From Hygrocybe punicea (lineage: Eukaryota > Basidiomycota > Agaricomycetes > Agaricales > Hygrophoraceae), in the NCBI GenBank assembly GCA_963556145.1, contig OY744472.1:1984001-2048000 (forward strand): a DNA stretch of 64,000 nt, written 5' to 3'. Below, one piece after another: positions 23,101 to 31,807 of the stretch. Position numbers and translations under genes: made by a program. Each line of letters begins with the position of its first letter. Positions within the stretch are counted from its first letter, which is position 1. The notes under the pieces were generated by a model that searched no databases, was not told where the DNA came from, and saw only the letters and a list, made by a program, of their open reading frames with translations.

Positions 23101-24819
23101 AGCCCTGCAGGAGGTGCTGGACCTGGGTCAACCCAGTGCTGCAGCAAGAGCTGGGACCAGGTCAACCCAATGCTCCAGCAATAGCTGGCCCTGGGTTGAC
23201 CCAGTGCTGCAGCAAAAGATGGCCCTGGGTCCACCCGGTGCAGCAGTAAGAGCTGGACCTGGGTTGACCCGATGCTGCAACAAGAGCTGGACCTGGGTTG
23301 ACCCAATCCTGCAGCAAGAGCTGGGGCCAGGTCAACCCAGCAATTGCTGGACCCCAGTCACCCCCTCCAGCATGTGCTGGGCCCTGGTCAACCCAATGCC
23401 GCAGCAACAGCTGGGTCCAGGTCAACCCCAGTGTGCAGCAAGAACTGGTCTAGGGTCAACCCAGTGCTGCAGCAATAACTGAAGCCAGGTAAACCCACAT
23501 GGCTTGAACAGCTGGACCTGGGTCAACCCATCCATCCTGGAATAGCTGCCCTGGGTTAACCTACCCCATGGCAGAGCTGACACCGGGTTGACCCACCCAG
23601 GCGCCCTTGACCAGCAAGATCTGTACCTGGGTCAACCTACCACACCACATTTCCCCAGCAAGAGCTGTCTTTTGGGTTAACCTACCCCCCCAGCAAGCAA
23701 CTGCGCTATGTGTACCTACCTTTTGCAACTATATCTGCGATCGGGTTAACCAAAACGACTGGGTCTACTGGCCAAGTACGGCAAATGCGTTATCATCACA
23801 TTCCGCCTACCGTCGCTACACCAGCCTCGCTATTTCGTAAAGCGTATGTCGACACAATGTTTATGCCACGATCCGGCGGCTATCGATACATCGTCCAAGC
23901 CCGTTGCTCCCTGTCCGCTTACCCTGAGTTCCGCATGTTACGCCGCGAGACCGGCTCGACCATCGGCACATTCCTGTTCGAAGACATCTTATGCCGTTGG
24001 GGCGCTCTCGAAGAAATCGTTACCGACAATGGCAAGCCGTTCGTAGAAGCGCTCGACTATCTCGCCTCCCGCTACGGTATCCGGCACATCCGCATTTCGC
24101 CCTATAACTCACAAGCGAATGGACCTGTTGAGCGTCGCCACCTAGATGTCCGGGAGGCCATTATGAAAAGCTGTGACGGAGATGAAAAGAAATGGCACAC
24201 CGTAACCCACTCCGTATTTTGGGCCGAACAGGTCACGACACACAAAAGCCTCGGATACTCGTCCTACTACATCGCACACGGAGTAGAACCGCTTTTTCCA
24301 TTCAATTTTGCCGAAGCTACGTACATGGTTCCGACGCAAGATACGATGTCTACGACCGACCTCATAGTCATCCGCGCCCGACAACTTCGTAAACGAGAAG
24401 CCGACCTCGATCGGGTCAAAGAAAAGCTTACCAAATCTCGGCTCGCGTCCGCCCGGCAATTCGAGCAGAAATACGCCAACACGATCAAAGTTTTCGACTT
24501 CGAACCCGGTAACCTCGTTCTCGTCCGAAATTCATGTATCGAAATGTCTCTCGATCGTAAGGCAAAACCGCGGTACTTTGGACCCATGGTTGTCGTCAGG
24601 AAAACAGAAGGCAGATCCTACATACTCGCCGAACTCGACGGTGCGGTTTCTAAATCTCGATTTGCCGCTTTCCGAGTCGTACCCTACCACGCCCGCTCAA
24701 AAATATCGATACCGTTGGACGACTTCTTACAATACCCCGATGCCAACGATACTGATTCAAACGATCTTGATGATCCGACGTACCCGCCCTCTATAGACTC
24801 CTCACCCGACGACGATTAA
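14139..24819 (+). CDS. pol: gypsy Pol polyprotein: RT, RNase H, integrase (interrupted)
   Basis: The segments are 14139-16753 and 23771-24819, split by a 7-kb foldback element within the integrase N-terminal region. Domains in order are: RT (FCVLKKDGKSLRIVHDLQPL, then the catalytic YMDD near 15320); RNase H (AVDSSVLGVGFVLMQ, and SKLELYGLFRALRAY); and the integrase HHCC finger (HDSLGHKGIF...WWPHLDHDVKWYV, then CHQC at the breakpoint). After the breakpoint come the integrase core with D (YVDTMF), D (VTDNGKPF) and E (GPVERRH) in DDE spacing, and a C-terminal LVLVRNS...SRFAAFRVVPY region of the GPY/F type. The order RT-RH-INT places it in Ty3/gypsy. Taking out 16754-23770 plus one GCCAAGT copy restores a continuous frame. 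As it stands, integrase is disrupted and the first half terminates 25 bp inside the foldback. Confidence 0.92.
16754..19125 (+). repeat. Foldback left terminal inverted repeat (outer, homogeneous part)
   Basis: About 2.37 kb that matches 21399-23770 in reverse complement. I found no mismatch or indel in the stretches compared base by base (the outer 400 bp, the AT-rich part and the GA tract). All conceptual peptides from the two arms agree in length and sequence. Confidence 0.9.
16840..18480 (+). repeat. ~34-bp minisatellite array, left arm
   Basis: The repeat unit is close to GGTTGACCCAGGTCCAGC plus TCTTGCTGCAGCACTG. It is repeated about 45-50 times with variants (GGTTGACCAGGGTCCAGC, GCTATTGCTGCAGCACT, CTTGCTGCAGGGTA). 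Higher-order blocks of several units recur at 17560-18180. Open frames across it encode GQPSAA-like tandem peptides and have no support as genes. Confidence 0.88.
19126..21398. other. Foldback interior: diverged inverted arms and centre
   Basis: The stretch 19150-19640 is CGTCGTC/CCCGTCGT-rich, and 20780-21375 is its diverged inverse (GACGACGGGAACG). Between them, unique-looking sequence is still palindromic: AAAATTTGTATTTTATT at 19959 faces AATAAAATACAAAATTT near 20427, and a TGGACCCTTA at about 20028 faces TAAGGGTCC near 20364. Even the centre (20115-20155 against 20235-20280) is inverted. The longest frames (19009-19665, 20704-21333) are Arg/Thr/Ser-rich simple repeats. No protein domain is seen. 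Confidence 0.75.
21399..23770 (-). repeat. Foldback right terminal inverted repeat (outer, homogeneous part)
   Basis: Reverse complement of 16754-19125. It ends CTGGGTCTACTG at 23770, followed by the second GCCAAGT and the rest of integrase. Confidence 0.9.
22044..23684 (-). repeat. ~34-bp minisatellite array, right arm
   Basis: Mirror image of 16840-18480 with the same unit order and the same variants. Copy number therefore appears equal in both arms, which is unusual for a fast-changing tandem repeat. Confidence 0.88.
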
Positions 24820-25025
24820 GCATTTCATTTATATTCTGTCCACGTTATACCCCCATTTTATTTAGTTCCTCTTAGTTTTCTAACGATATGACGAATGATG
24901 CGAATAGTCCTATGTCTTCGGGAGCCGATCGGCTTTCCTTAGCTGGGTGAACAAGCTGACATGTCTTTTATGTACACGATATATATATTTTTATATACAA
25001 TGGGCTCGTTATTTTTTTATATATT
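24820..25025. other. Convergent gap between pol and the antisense gene
   Basis: About 200 bp, AT-rich, with TATATATATTTTTATATA near 24980. Pol ends at 24819 on the plus strand and the antisense gene ends at 25026 on the minus strand, so this is probably a shared bidirectional 3'-end region. Confidence 0.5.
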
Positions 25026-28000
25026 TTACAGGCGGCCGGTCTCGTAATCCCGCTTCAACATCACCAACCTTGAGGTCAACTGTTCGAGATCGACGCGAAG
25101 CTGCTGGAACTCTTGACCGAAGTGGACGAGGTGACGGTTGACGTTGGTGCCCAGGGCTCCCAGCTCCTCCGTAAGGACCGCTAGCCGCGCTGACACTTGC
25201 TCGTAATTCTCCATCGTCAAAACGAACGGGTTCGCTGCTGAGGCCGTCCTAAGCCTTTTCGTCGGCCGCTCTTCCTCCGACTCCTCCTCGTCTTCGTCAT
25301 CGTCCTCGACCAACTCCACGTCCTCGACCCGCGGTTTGCTCGTTGAGGCCCGGGCAGGCCTACTGCGGATGGGCTTTGTCGTGAATGACAACGGCTTCCT
25401 CGTGCCGACCGCGACCTCTTTGCCCTTTCCGGTATCCACCTTGCGCCAACCCCCGCCTGTCCGGTGTGTAGCGTTAGTACATCTTTTCTTCAGCCTCCGG
25501 CATCGTTCGCACACGTAGCCCATGACGCCTCGACACGCCTCTTGCGCCTTGACGCAGTTGGTGCAGGGTTGTAGGGGAAACGGCCCGGTGAACTATTACC
25601 AGGATCAGTGACTAAAGAACAAAGGAACCGACACAGGAACTCACCGTCGTACCAGCCAGGTCTCCGGTCTCTACGCCCGGTGTATCTACGTCTTCTACAT
25701 CGGCCGGTGTCTCTGGTGCCGGGTCAACGGGGCCTTCCTCTGGCTCAACTGCGGCTTCGCCTTCCGGAATCGACTCAGTCCTTGGTTCACCCGCGTTTGC
25801 TTCAGCTCGCCGTTCTTCGCTGAGCCACCGCCAATACGCGGCTCCATCCCTTTCAACCCGGTGTAGTAGTTGTGCCCGGTCAGTCACGTGATCAGGTTCC
25901 CATGGTTTGACCTAGTTAGTAGCCTTCCAGATGTAGTAGTCAGTCCATCCTTCCTATCCAGTCGACCTTTCCCTCGAGTCCTGCGTGAGCCCCCAGAGTG
26001 GTACCTCGGTACCACTCCAACGTGGTGATGAGAGTGTTCTTCAACTCCACGCCTCTCTCTTTTTTCTCTCGGGTTCCCACTCCTTACGACTTTCTCACGA
26101 GACGACCTTTTTTCGGCCTCACCACCCACTGCTGCGCAACCGCGCATTTTCTCTTCACTCACGGCCGTACAACACTCAAATTACCCCCCGGTGCACATGT
26201 TCAACCCAATAGGGCCCCGCGTCGCCCCCCGTTGACCCAAAAAACACGCCCGCAACCCTTCTCAGCACCCAAGCGGCAGGCCACGTCACTTTTTTCGACC
26301 CCCCGAATTTCCACTTTCTTTAGACCCAGCCATGTCCAGACAACCCCCCGCAACTTCGTTCGACGTTCCGGAGCCCCGCGTTCCCCATCAGGATCCCACG
26401 TAGCCCGCTACTGCGAGTTTAGGACAACCCAATGAAAATCGCAGCGCCGCTGCACGGACCCCGTTTCTCGTCACCCCCACCCCTACACGGACCCATTCGA
26501 CTCCCCGCACACTCGTCCCACCGGCCAGGACCCCCCGTTCCCCTCCATTGTGCCAAACGAACCCCCACCGTCGTTTTCGGACACCCGAGCCACGCGCCAC
26601 GTCACCATCGCGCGGCCCCGTTCTGCCAGCACAACCGGCCCCAGACCAGCTCACCAATCTCGCGGCCCACCCCCCAGAGCACCCTGCGTCTCACTAACGC
26701 CCCGAACAAGCCCCCACCGCCGTTTTTGGTCACACCACGGATCCGTCGCGCCCCCCGTTCTTTCGTGTACCCCAGCCTCACACGGACCCATTCGACCTCC
26801 CGTGCCCTCGTTCCACCGGCCAGGACCCTCCGTCCCCCTCCATTGCGCCAAACGAGCCCCCGCCGTCGTTTCCAGACACCTGGGCCAGGCGCCACGTCAC
26901 CATCGCGCGGCCCCGTTCTGCCAACATACCCAGCTCCAGACCGACTCACAAAGCTCGCCGCCCACCCGTTCACCATCCCGGAGCACCCCACCTCGATCCA
27001 ATACCACCGTGCCCACCGTTCCCAGACCCCCACCGCATTCCGCCACGTCACCATCTCTCGGCCGGATTCTTGCACCATACCCGGCTCCTCGAGCCCTCGT
27101 TCAGCTCCCCGCGACCTCGTTCTCGACCCTGGCGACTTCCCCGACCCGTAGGGACCCAAACGAGTCACCGCCGCGACCACTTAGCACCCCATCGCTAGTC
27201 CCCTCGTATCGAGAATCCCCGATGCCACCGCATGGCCCAATGCACCCGTATGTTTTCCCTTTCCCCCGTTTACACCGTACCTTGTCCTGTCCCATCCCCT
27301 TTCCCCGCCCTCGACATTTATTGGATATTCGACCTATCTACGAACCATCACTGCTCGACAGCACCGTACCTATTTACTTTCGCACGAACCACCCAGTCTA
27401 TTTTCGGATCACAAGAACTCACACCCTGGGCTACAAGAACTTATGGTTTTGAACGTTTTTATCCTACCCTGCGATGTGAGTCCCAGAGGCATTCGAGGAT
27501 GGAGGAGCAGAGCAGAGTTACAGTTTGGTCATCTACCACCCCCAACGATCTTGGAGGACGATACGGTCCCGCCTCACGTATAAGGCCCGGGGCATCGTGA
27601 GGGACTGGGAGTCGTGACTGGAGAGTTTTTTTCTTGGTCAGTTTTGTTTTGCTTTTTGTTTTCTTTTAGTAGCGGTATGGTGACGAGGACGTCACCATGA
27701 GGAGGAGGGGCACTTGTAGTAGTTGTGCCCGGTCAGTCACGTGATCAGGTTCCCATGGTTTGACCTAGTTAGTAGCCTTCCAGATGTAGTAGTCAGTCCA
27801 TCCTTCCTATCCAGTTGACCTTTCCCTCGAGTCCTGCGTGAGCCCCCGGAGTGGTACCTCGGTACCACTCCACCGGTCCGCTTCTTGATTCCAGTGTTGC
27901 TCGTGTTGTTCTATTCTAAGCCGCTCCCGCCTTTCCTCTGCCGCCTTTCGCCTTTTCTCCGCCTCCGCTCGTGCATTTGCCTCTGCCATCCGTCTGGCCT

Positions 28001-28429
28001 CCTCTTCCCGCGTAGCCGCTTCTTCATCCGCCCGCCGTCTGGCTTCTTCCTTTTCATGCCTCTCTCGGTCCACCGCTTCTTTCAGCCACTCTTCGACATC
28101 GTTGGCATACGATTGGCGGTCGGCCCATAACGGTGGCATTACTGGTCTTGTACCACCAGCTCGGAGTTCCGCAACGATTCCATTATAAGCACGCTGGCGG
28201 GACGACATGAGCTATCTTAGGACACGCGTAGTCAATCGGGAAAACTCACCAGCGCTTTCTTGCGGCCGCTCAACCATTGTTGGGCCATCCCCTCGTTGCC
28301 GTCCACCATCGTTACGAGGTCGTCGCTATGAAACACGGTGACCACGTTGATGGCCTCTTCATAGTCCGCCCGGACATCGGGTTCGATGCTTTCGACGAAA
28401 GCGAGGAAGTTGTCGTAGACTTGGGACAT
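25026..28429 (-). CDS. Retrotransposon-borne antisense gene: Zn2Cys6-like coiled-coil protein (interrupted)
   Basis: It lies between pol and the 3' LTR on the opposite strand. It starts with ATG at 28429 (MSQVYDNFLAFVESIEPDVR). Exon 1 runs to 28250, followed by a GT-AG intron. Exon 2 is charged and coiled-coil-like (EEARRMAEANARAEAEKRR). The second short-LTR element follows in exon 2, and removing it with one CCGG copy restores the frame (DR-VERDG). A second intron lies at about 25650-25583. The last exon holds CTNCVKAQEAC and then CERCRRLKKRC: C-x2-C-x6-C-x7-C-x2-C-x6-C, the Zn2Cys6 pattern. An acidic stretch, a PTKRLR basic cluster and a C-terminal coiled coil end the protein at 25026. Its length is about 400 residues. 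The role is unknown; a nuclear DNA-binding or element-regulating protein is an inference. Similar antisense genes accompany other Agaricomycete gypsy elements as far as I recall. Confidence 0.78.
25862..26019 (+). repeat. LTR of short retroelement 2, left
   Basis: 158 bp, matching 27715-27872 except CCAGTCGACC versus CCAGTTGACC and CCCCCAGAG versus CCCCCGGAG. Confidence 0.9.
27715..27872 (+). repeat. LTR of short retroelement 2, right
   Basis: Preceded by a purine tract (GAGGAGGAGGGGCACT) and followed by the second CCGG, where the antisense gene's exon 2 resumes. Confidence 0.9.
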
Positions 28430-28598
28430 TGTGAGCGTGTGATGGTGTAGAGGAAAGGTCGGATCAACAAACGAGATTTTTTTATTTTTTTACTTTGCCG
28501 TTGTTTGGCCGCTCACGTGATTGGCCACATTCGCGACCCGCATTTGGAGACCCCATATTCTCGACCACGGATGGTCTCTATTAGAAGACCCAAGGAGA
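28430..28598 (-). promoter_or_regulatory. Upstream region of the antisense gene
   Basis: Only 169 bp separate the ATG at 28429 from the 3' LTR. The promoter of the antisense gene must lie here or within the LTR read backwards. No clear TATA box is seen on the minus strand. The plus strand just before the LTR (AGAAGACCCAAGGAGA) is the likely polypurine tract. Confidence 0.4.
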
Positions 28599-29391
28599 TG
28601 TAGAGGGTCCTCGACCCTCTGAGGCCGTAACATCGATATCTAGCAAATCCGCTCAAACCCGACGTCTCTAGCAATCTACGCTTGAACCCGACGTAACCCG
28701 ACGCAACCCGATGCATACCGACTAGCACGGCCGCTCATGTACCTGGTCGGTCTATCTCCTAAACTCACGGAACTTCAAATATCAAAGATAGATCTCATCG
28801 GACTGGGATCCCGACATCGGACTTGCCTTATTCACGCCTAGCGTCTCCCTTATGGGGATATAGTAAAGTATATTGCATCTTTTACGGTTTTTATATCTTC
28901 CACCCATTTTCCCTGTCATCGTCGCCTCGCAACGCTCTTCCTACTTCCCCATTTTTATTCTTCTTTGTTTCCTCTCATCGGCCGAGGACTCTCGTCCGAA
29001 TCTAGGTACAGAAATTTGTAGTATAAAAACGGTGCCCAAGCGCCGTCTCAAAATAAGAAACCAGTTCCCCCATTTCCTCTCTCTGAGAATTAGTCTCTCA
29101 GTAAAATCCATCGCACACATTGCTCGTCAGATTCCTCAATGCCCTCCCCGTCGTTCTACCGCCTTTATCTCTACGTCCCTCGTCACCCGACACCCGACCC
29201 GCCGTACCCGACATCGTCGGCTTCGTCGGCTTCGATCGGTCTCGATAGATTTCAGTAGTTTACTCGGCGGCTTCTTACCTTTTATATCCTATTATCTTAC
29301 TGAAGCTTGTTAGACTATTCCTAGTCACTTCTACGCTGACCCCACAGGCCTAGGATTATTATTCCGCAGCCACCCCGACCTCGCCTTTACA
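28599..29391 (+). repeat. 3' LTR of the gypsy element (793 bp)
   Basis: Direct copy of 8746-9529 with an extra CTTCGTCGG at about 29221. It is followed by GCGC and the remainder of the disrupted HNH-like exon. Confidence 0.95.
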
Positions 29392-29502
29392 GCGCAGCCG
29401 CTACTTGCAAGTGTTACCTGGATCAGCGGTCCAAAGACAGACCTTGTGGCAAGGGAAGTCATAGAACTCATGATGCTCTACAACTGGATGCCGCAGGGAT
29501 GA
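29392..29502 (+). pseudogene. HNH-like gene relic, third part (exon end)
   Basis: After GCGC the frame interrupted at 8745 resumes (PLLASVTWISGPKTDLVA...) and ends at a TGA at 29500-29502 after YNWMPQG. It is the 3' end of the same exon. Together the parts show that the gypsy element landed in coding sequence. Confidence 0.55.
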
Positions 29503-29547
29503 CTGAGGTGACAACCTGTCTCTGTTCCAACTGAGACTAGCCATTTC

Positions 29548-29901
29548 TTGCGTTCCTTAGCCCAAAGAAGTGCCAAGTACTCAACCATGCGTGTTTTATC
29601 CACTGTACCAGGTTCACCGTCCTTATTGGCCGCCCACCAGTTCCAAACCATGCACTCCCCTTCAATTCACCAAGTACCGGGCCTAATGCCTAGTTCATCA
29701 ACATCAACTAATGCCGACTCTGATGCATCTGGATTCGACTGTGCTTACACAGAAACAGATTCTCAACTGCTGGGGTATGCGAAAGAGCCTGTAATGTCTT
29801 GGGAAGACTTGAAGAATAGACCGCCTCTGGTTGCTGGGGAGCAAGTGGGATCCTATCGGTTTGCCACTGCGGAGGAAATCTGTCACAGATGGCAACAGTA
29901 G
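29548..29901 (+). CDS. Unassigned ORF, 117 codons
   Basis: A Ser-rich frame ends in a charged segment (SWEDLKNRPPLVAGEQVGSY). There are no recognised domains. The frame lies just downstream of the HNH-like relic and could be another decayed exon. The second half has coding-like composition; the first half does not. Confidence 0.25.
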   Translation: MRSLAQRSAKYSTMRVLSTVPGSPSLLAAHQFQTMHSPSIHQVPGLMPSSSTSTNADSDASGFDCAYTETDSQLLGYAKEPVMSWEDLKNRPPLVAGEQVGSYRFATAEEICHRWQQ

Positions 29902-30149
29902 AGTCTTCTTTTCTTCTAGCAAATGTTCCATGTTTCGATTTGTATTTTCTTCATAATTTATATACTCCTTTTTGCAAATAAATGGGGTTACTGTTACTTC
30001 ATTTTCAAAAAATAGTTGCCAATGTTAATTTGTTTCACTTTTGTTGTCGTCATTCTTGCTAAAAAATGTTTCTTGTCATACAGAAATACAAAATGCAAGC
30101 AAATAAAATGGTAAGTAAATCCCTCCTACCCATATCTGCGATGCTAAAT

Positions 30150-31800
30150 GATGGTGACATAGAAAGATGCACTTGCAGTAGCAAGCGGAGTTGGAGGTGC
30201 CTGAATGGGAGGTCAAAGTGAGGGGGCCAGTGGAAGCAATGGCAGCTGGGGAGGAGGTCAAAGAGAGCCGGTGGAAGGACAGAAGGAATGGAGTGGAGGG
30301 GATGGGATGCATGCGCTTGGCAGGCCCCAACCTCTCATTTTCGACATAAACGAAGTGCGGGGGGTCAAGTGAAGTCGGGAGAGAGTAGTGGTGGGCAATA
30401 CAAAGAGTGGGAGTGGGGTTGATTATTGGTCCAGACTGCAGGCATTTGGCACACCCCAAGCTCTCATTTTTGGTATAAACAAGGTGCAGGGGGTGGTCGA
30501 AATCAAAGAGTGGTGGATGTTGAAAAAGTGGGAGGGGAAGTTGTTGACTGGTCAGCAATGTGGGCTTTTGACATGCTCTACCCTCTCATTTGTGGTAGAA
30601 ATGAGGTGCAGGGAGTCCAGTCATGTCGTCGGTAGTCGAAATTGGGGAGGGGAGTGGTGGTGATGAAAAAAGTCGGAGGTGGGTGACTGGTCAGTGGGCG
30701 AGCTTTTGGCAGGCTCCATCCATTCGTTTGGGTTAGAAAAAAAAGTGCAGGCGGTCCAATCACATCATGGGTGGCAGAAATCTGGCGGGACAAAGAGTGC
30801 TGGGTGGTGAAAAAGTGATGGGTGTTGGCAACATGGGTGTGAGGCATCTTCCATACTATCATTTTGGCCAGAAACAAGCTGTGGGGTGTGTGGGAGATCA
30901 CAGGAGGTCGAAATCTGTGCGGGAAAGAGCCAGTGTTGGCTAGAAAAAGGGTGAATGGAGACAAGTTGGCAATGAGGACTTCATGCAGCCCTATACCTCA
31001 GAATGGCGGTGTGGGGGGCACAGGGGGCCATAGTAGGTCGAAATCCATGCAAAGGAGGCTGTGTTGGTTAGAAAATATAGAGGGGAGCGACGCGGGCTGT
31101 TGGCACCCCCTAAACTCTCGGTAATGCTGGAAAAGGCAGTGTGAAGGGTGCAGGGAAGTTGTGGAAGGTGATTATCCATGGTGAAAATGAGCCGTGGCTG
31201 GAGAAAAAAAATTGGTGGGGTGCTTGGTTACAAGTCAGCATCAAGACCCTAAGCCCTTTAGATTCCATGAGCAAGGAAGTGCCAGGGGAGCAGTGAAATT
31301 GTGCTAGGGTGAAATCGGTGGGGCTTCTGGAGCCAAAAGTAGGGTGTGGTCATTGGTCACATCAGCGTCATGGGCAATTCTGACAGCAAGCAGGCATGCA
31401 GGGAAATTGGTGGGGTTATGAGCTGGGGTGGGAGAAAAAAAGTTGGGGAAGGGGTTGGCTACAATTTGGCATTGCGGGCTCTCACGACCCCAAACCCTTG
31501 TGATTTCACTAGCGAGGAGGTGCGGGGGGTGCAGAGAGTTCATGTGAGCTCGCAGTCAATGGCTGAAATGAGTACGGTTGGAGAAAAATGTTGGGGGGGG
31601 TTATGGTCACAGGTCGGCATAATTAGGAGGCCCGCCGGGTGCAGCGAAACCGTGGAAGAGAGAAAGCAGTGGGGACGTGAGCCGGGGTTGGAGTTAAAAG
31701 GGGGAGTGGGGGGTCGTTGGTCATAGGGCAGCGTGGTGGTCATATCCCAATAAGGAATACCCTTCATGCCGCAACAAAGTCTCCTGATTTGAAAATACTG
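30150..31800. repeat. Degenerate satellite, period about 110-150 bp
   Basis: About nine to ten diverged copies of a unit carry the landmarks CTCTCATTTNTGGTAGAAA, then GTGCAGGGGGT, then GTCGAAAT and a TGGTCAGCA-like end. Landmarks occur near 30330, 30457, 30577, 30710, 30840, 30985, 31108, 31250 and 31480. The plus strand is G-rich. Frames across it are fragmentary. The array ends at about 31.8 kb, immediately before the NUP84/107 start codon. Confidence 0.65.
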
Positions 31801-31807
31801 GCCGGGC

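Larger units (their letters stand above)
16754..23770. mobile_element. Giant 7,017-bp foldback (palindromic) DNA element
   Basis: The ends are CAGTAGACCCAG...CTGGGTCTACTG. GCCAAGT is duplicated exactly (16747-16753 and 23771-23777). The left arm reads inward from 16754 and the right arm is its reverse complement from 23770. Every landmark maps by position x to 40524 minus x, with no length difference down to about 19125/21399. Inside that the palindrome continues in diverged form to a centre near 20200. Arm layout is: 80-bp unique end, ~34-bp minisatellite, AT-rich unique segment, GA/CT tract, GC-rich CGTCGTC-type tract, and a mixed core. No transposase domain is visible in any frame, so it is non-autonomous. 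A 7-bp TSD with long repeat-built inverted arms recalls FB/Galileo-type foldbacks, but the superfamily cannot be assigned from this sequence. Confidence 0.9.
25862..27872 (+). mobile_element. Non-autonomous short-LTR retroelement 2 (TRIM/LARD-like) in the antisense gene
   Basis: 158-bp LTRs (25862-26019 and 27715-27872; TGTAGTAGTTG...CACTCCA) differ at two bases, both CpG versus TpG or CpA. CCGG is duplicated (25858-25861 and 27873-27876). Its probable primer site TGGTGATGAGAGTG is identical to that of element 1, and its interior shares long modules with it (26120-26420 with 10405-10720). A ~300-bp module (Ser/Pro-coding, with CACGTCACCATCGCGCGG) is present twice, near 26480-26660 and 26783-26950, and once in element 1. 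Its LTR body is unlike that of element 1. No enzyme is encoded. Confidence 0.88.
8746..29391 (+). mobile_element. Full-length Ty3/gypsy LTR retrotransposon with three nested insertions
   Basis: The element spans 20,646 bp. It has 5' and 3' LTRs (TGTAG...TTTACA), a TGG-starting primer-binding site at 9532, gag, a pol ordered RT-RNase H-integrase (gypsy order), and an antisense gene before the 3' LTR. The target duplication is GCGC (8742-8745 and 29392-29395); it may be read as AGCGC if the LTR ends in AC. About 10.8 kb of the span is later insertions: a short-LTR element at 10156-11962, a giant foldback at 16754-23770, and a second short-LTR element at 25862-27872. Without them the element is about 9.8 kb. 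The LTRs differ by 12 substitutions and one 9-bp indel (~1.5%). The genes are otherwise open, so the copy was probably intact before the nested hits, apart from the gag start codon. Confidence 0.92.

Noticed and set aside
16754..23770. CRISPR array, or prokaryotic repeat-spacer, in the 34-bp repeats
   Set aside because: Units are contiguous tandem variants without spacers, on a fungal chromosome inside an inverted pair.
16754..23770. Assembly artefact as the sole explanation for the palindrome
   Set aside because: A target duplication and exact frame restoration at both ends argue for a real insertion. The inner arms differ between sides, so the right arm is not a simple copy of the left.
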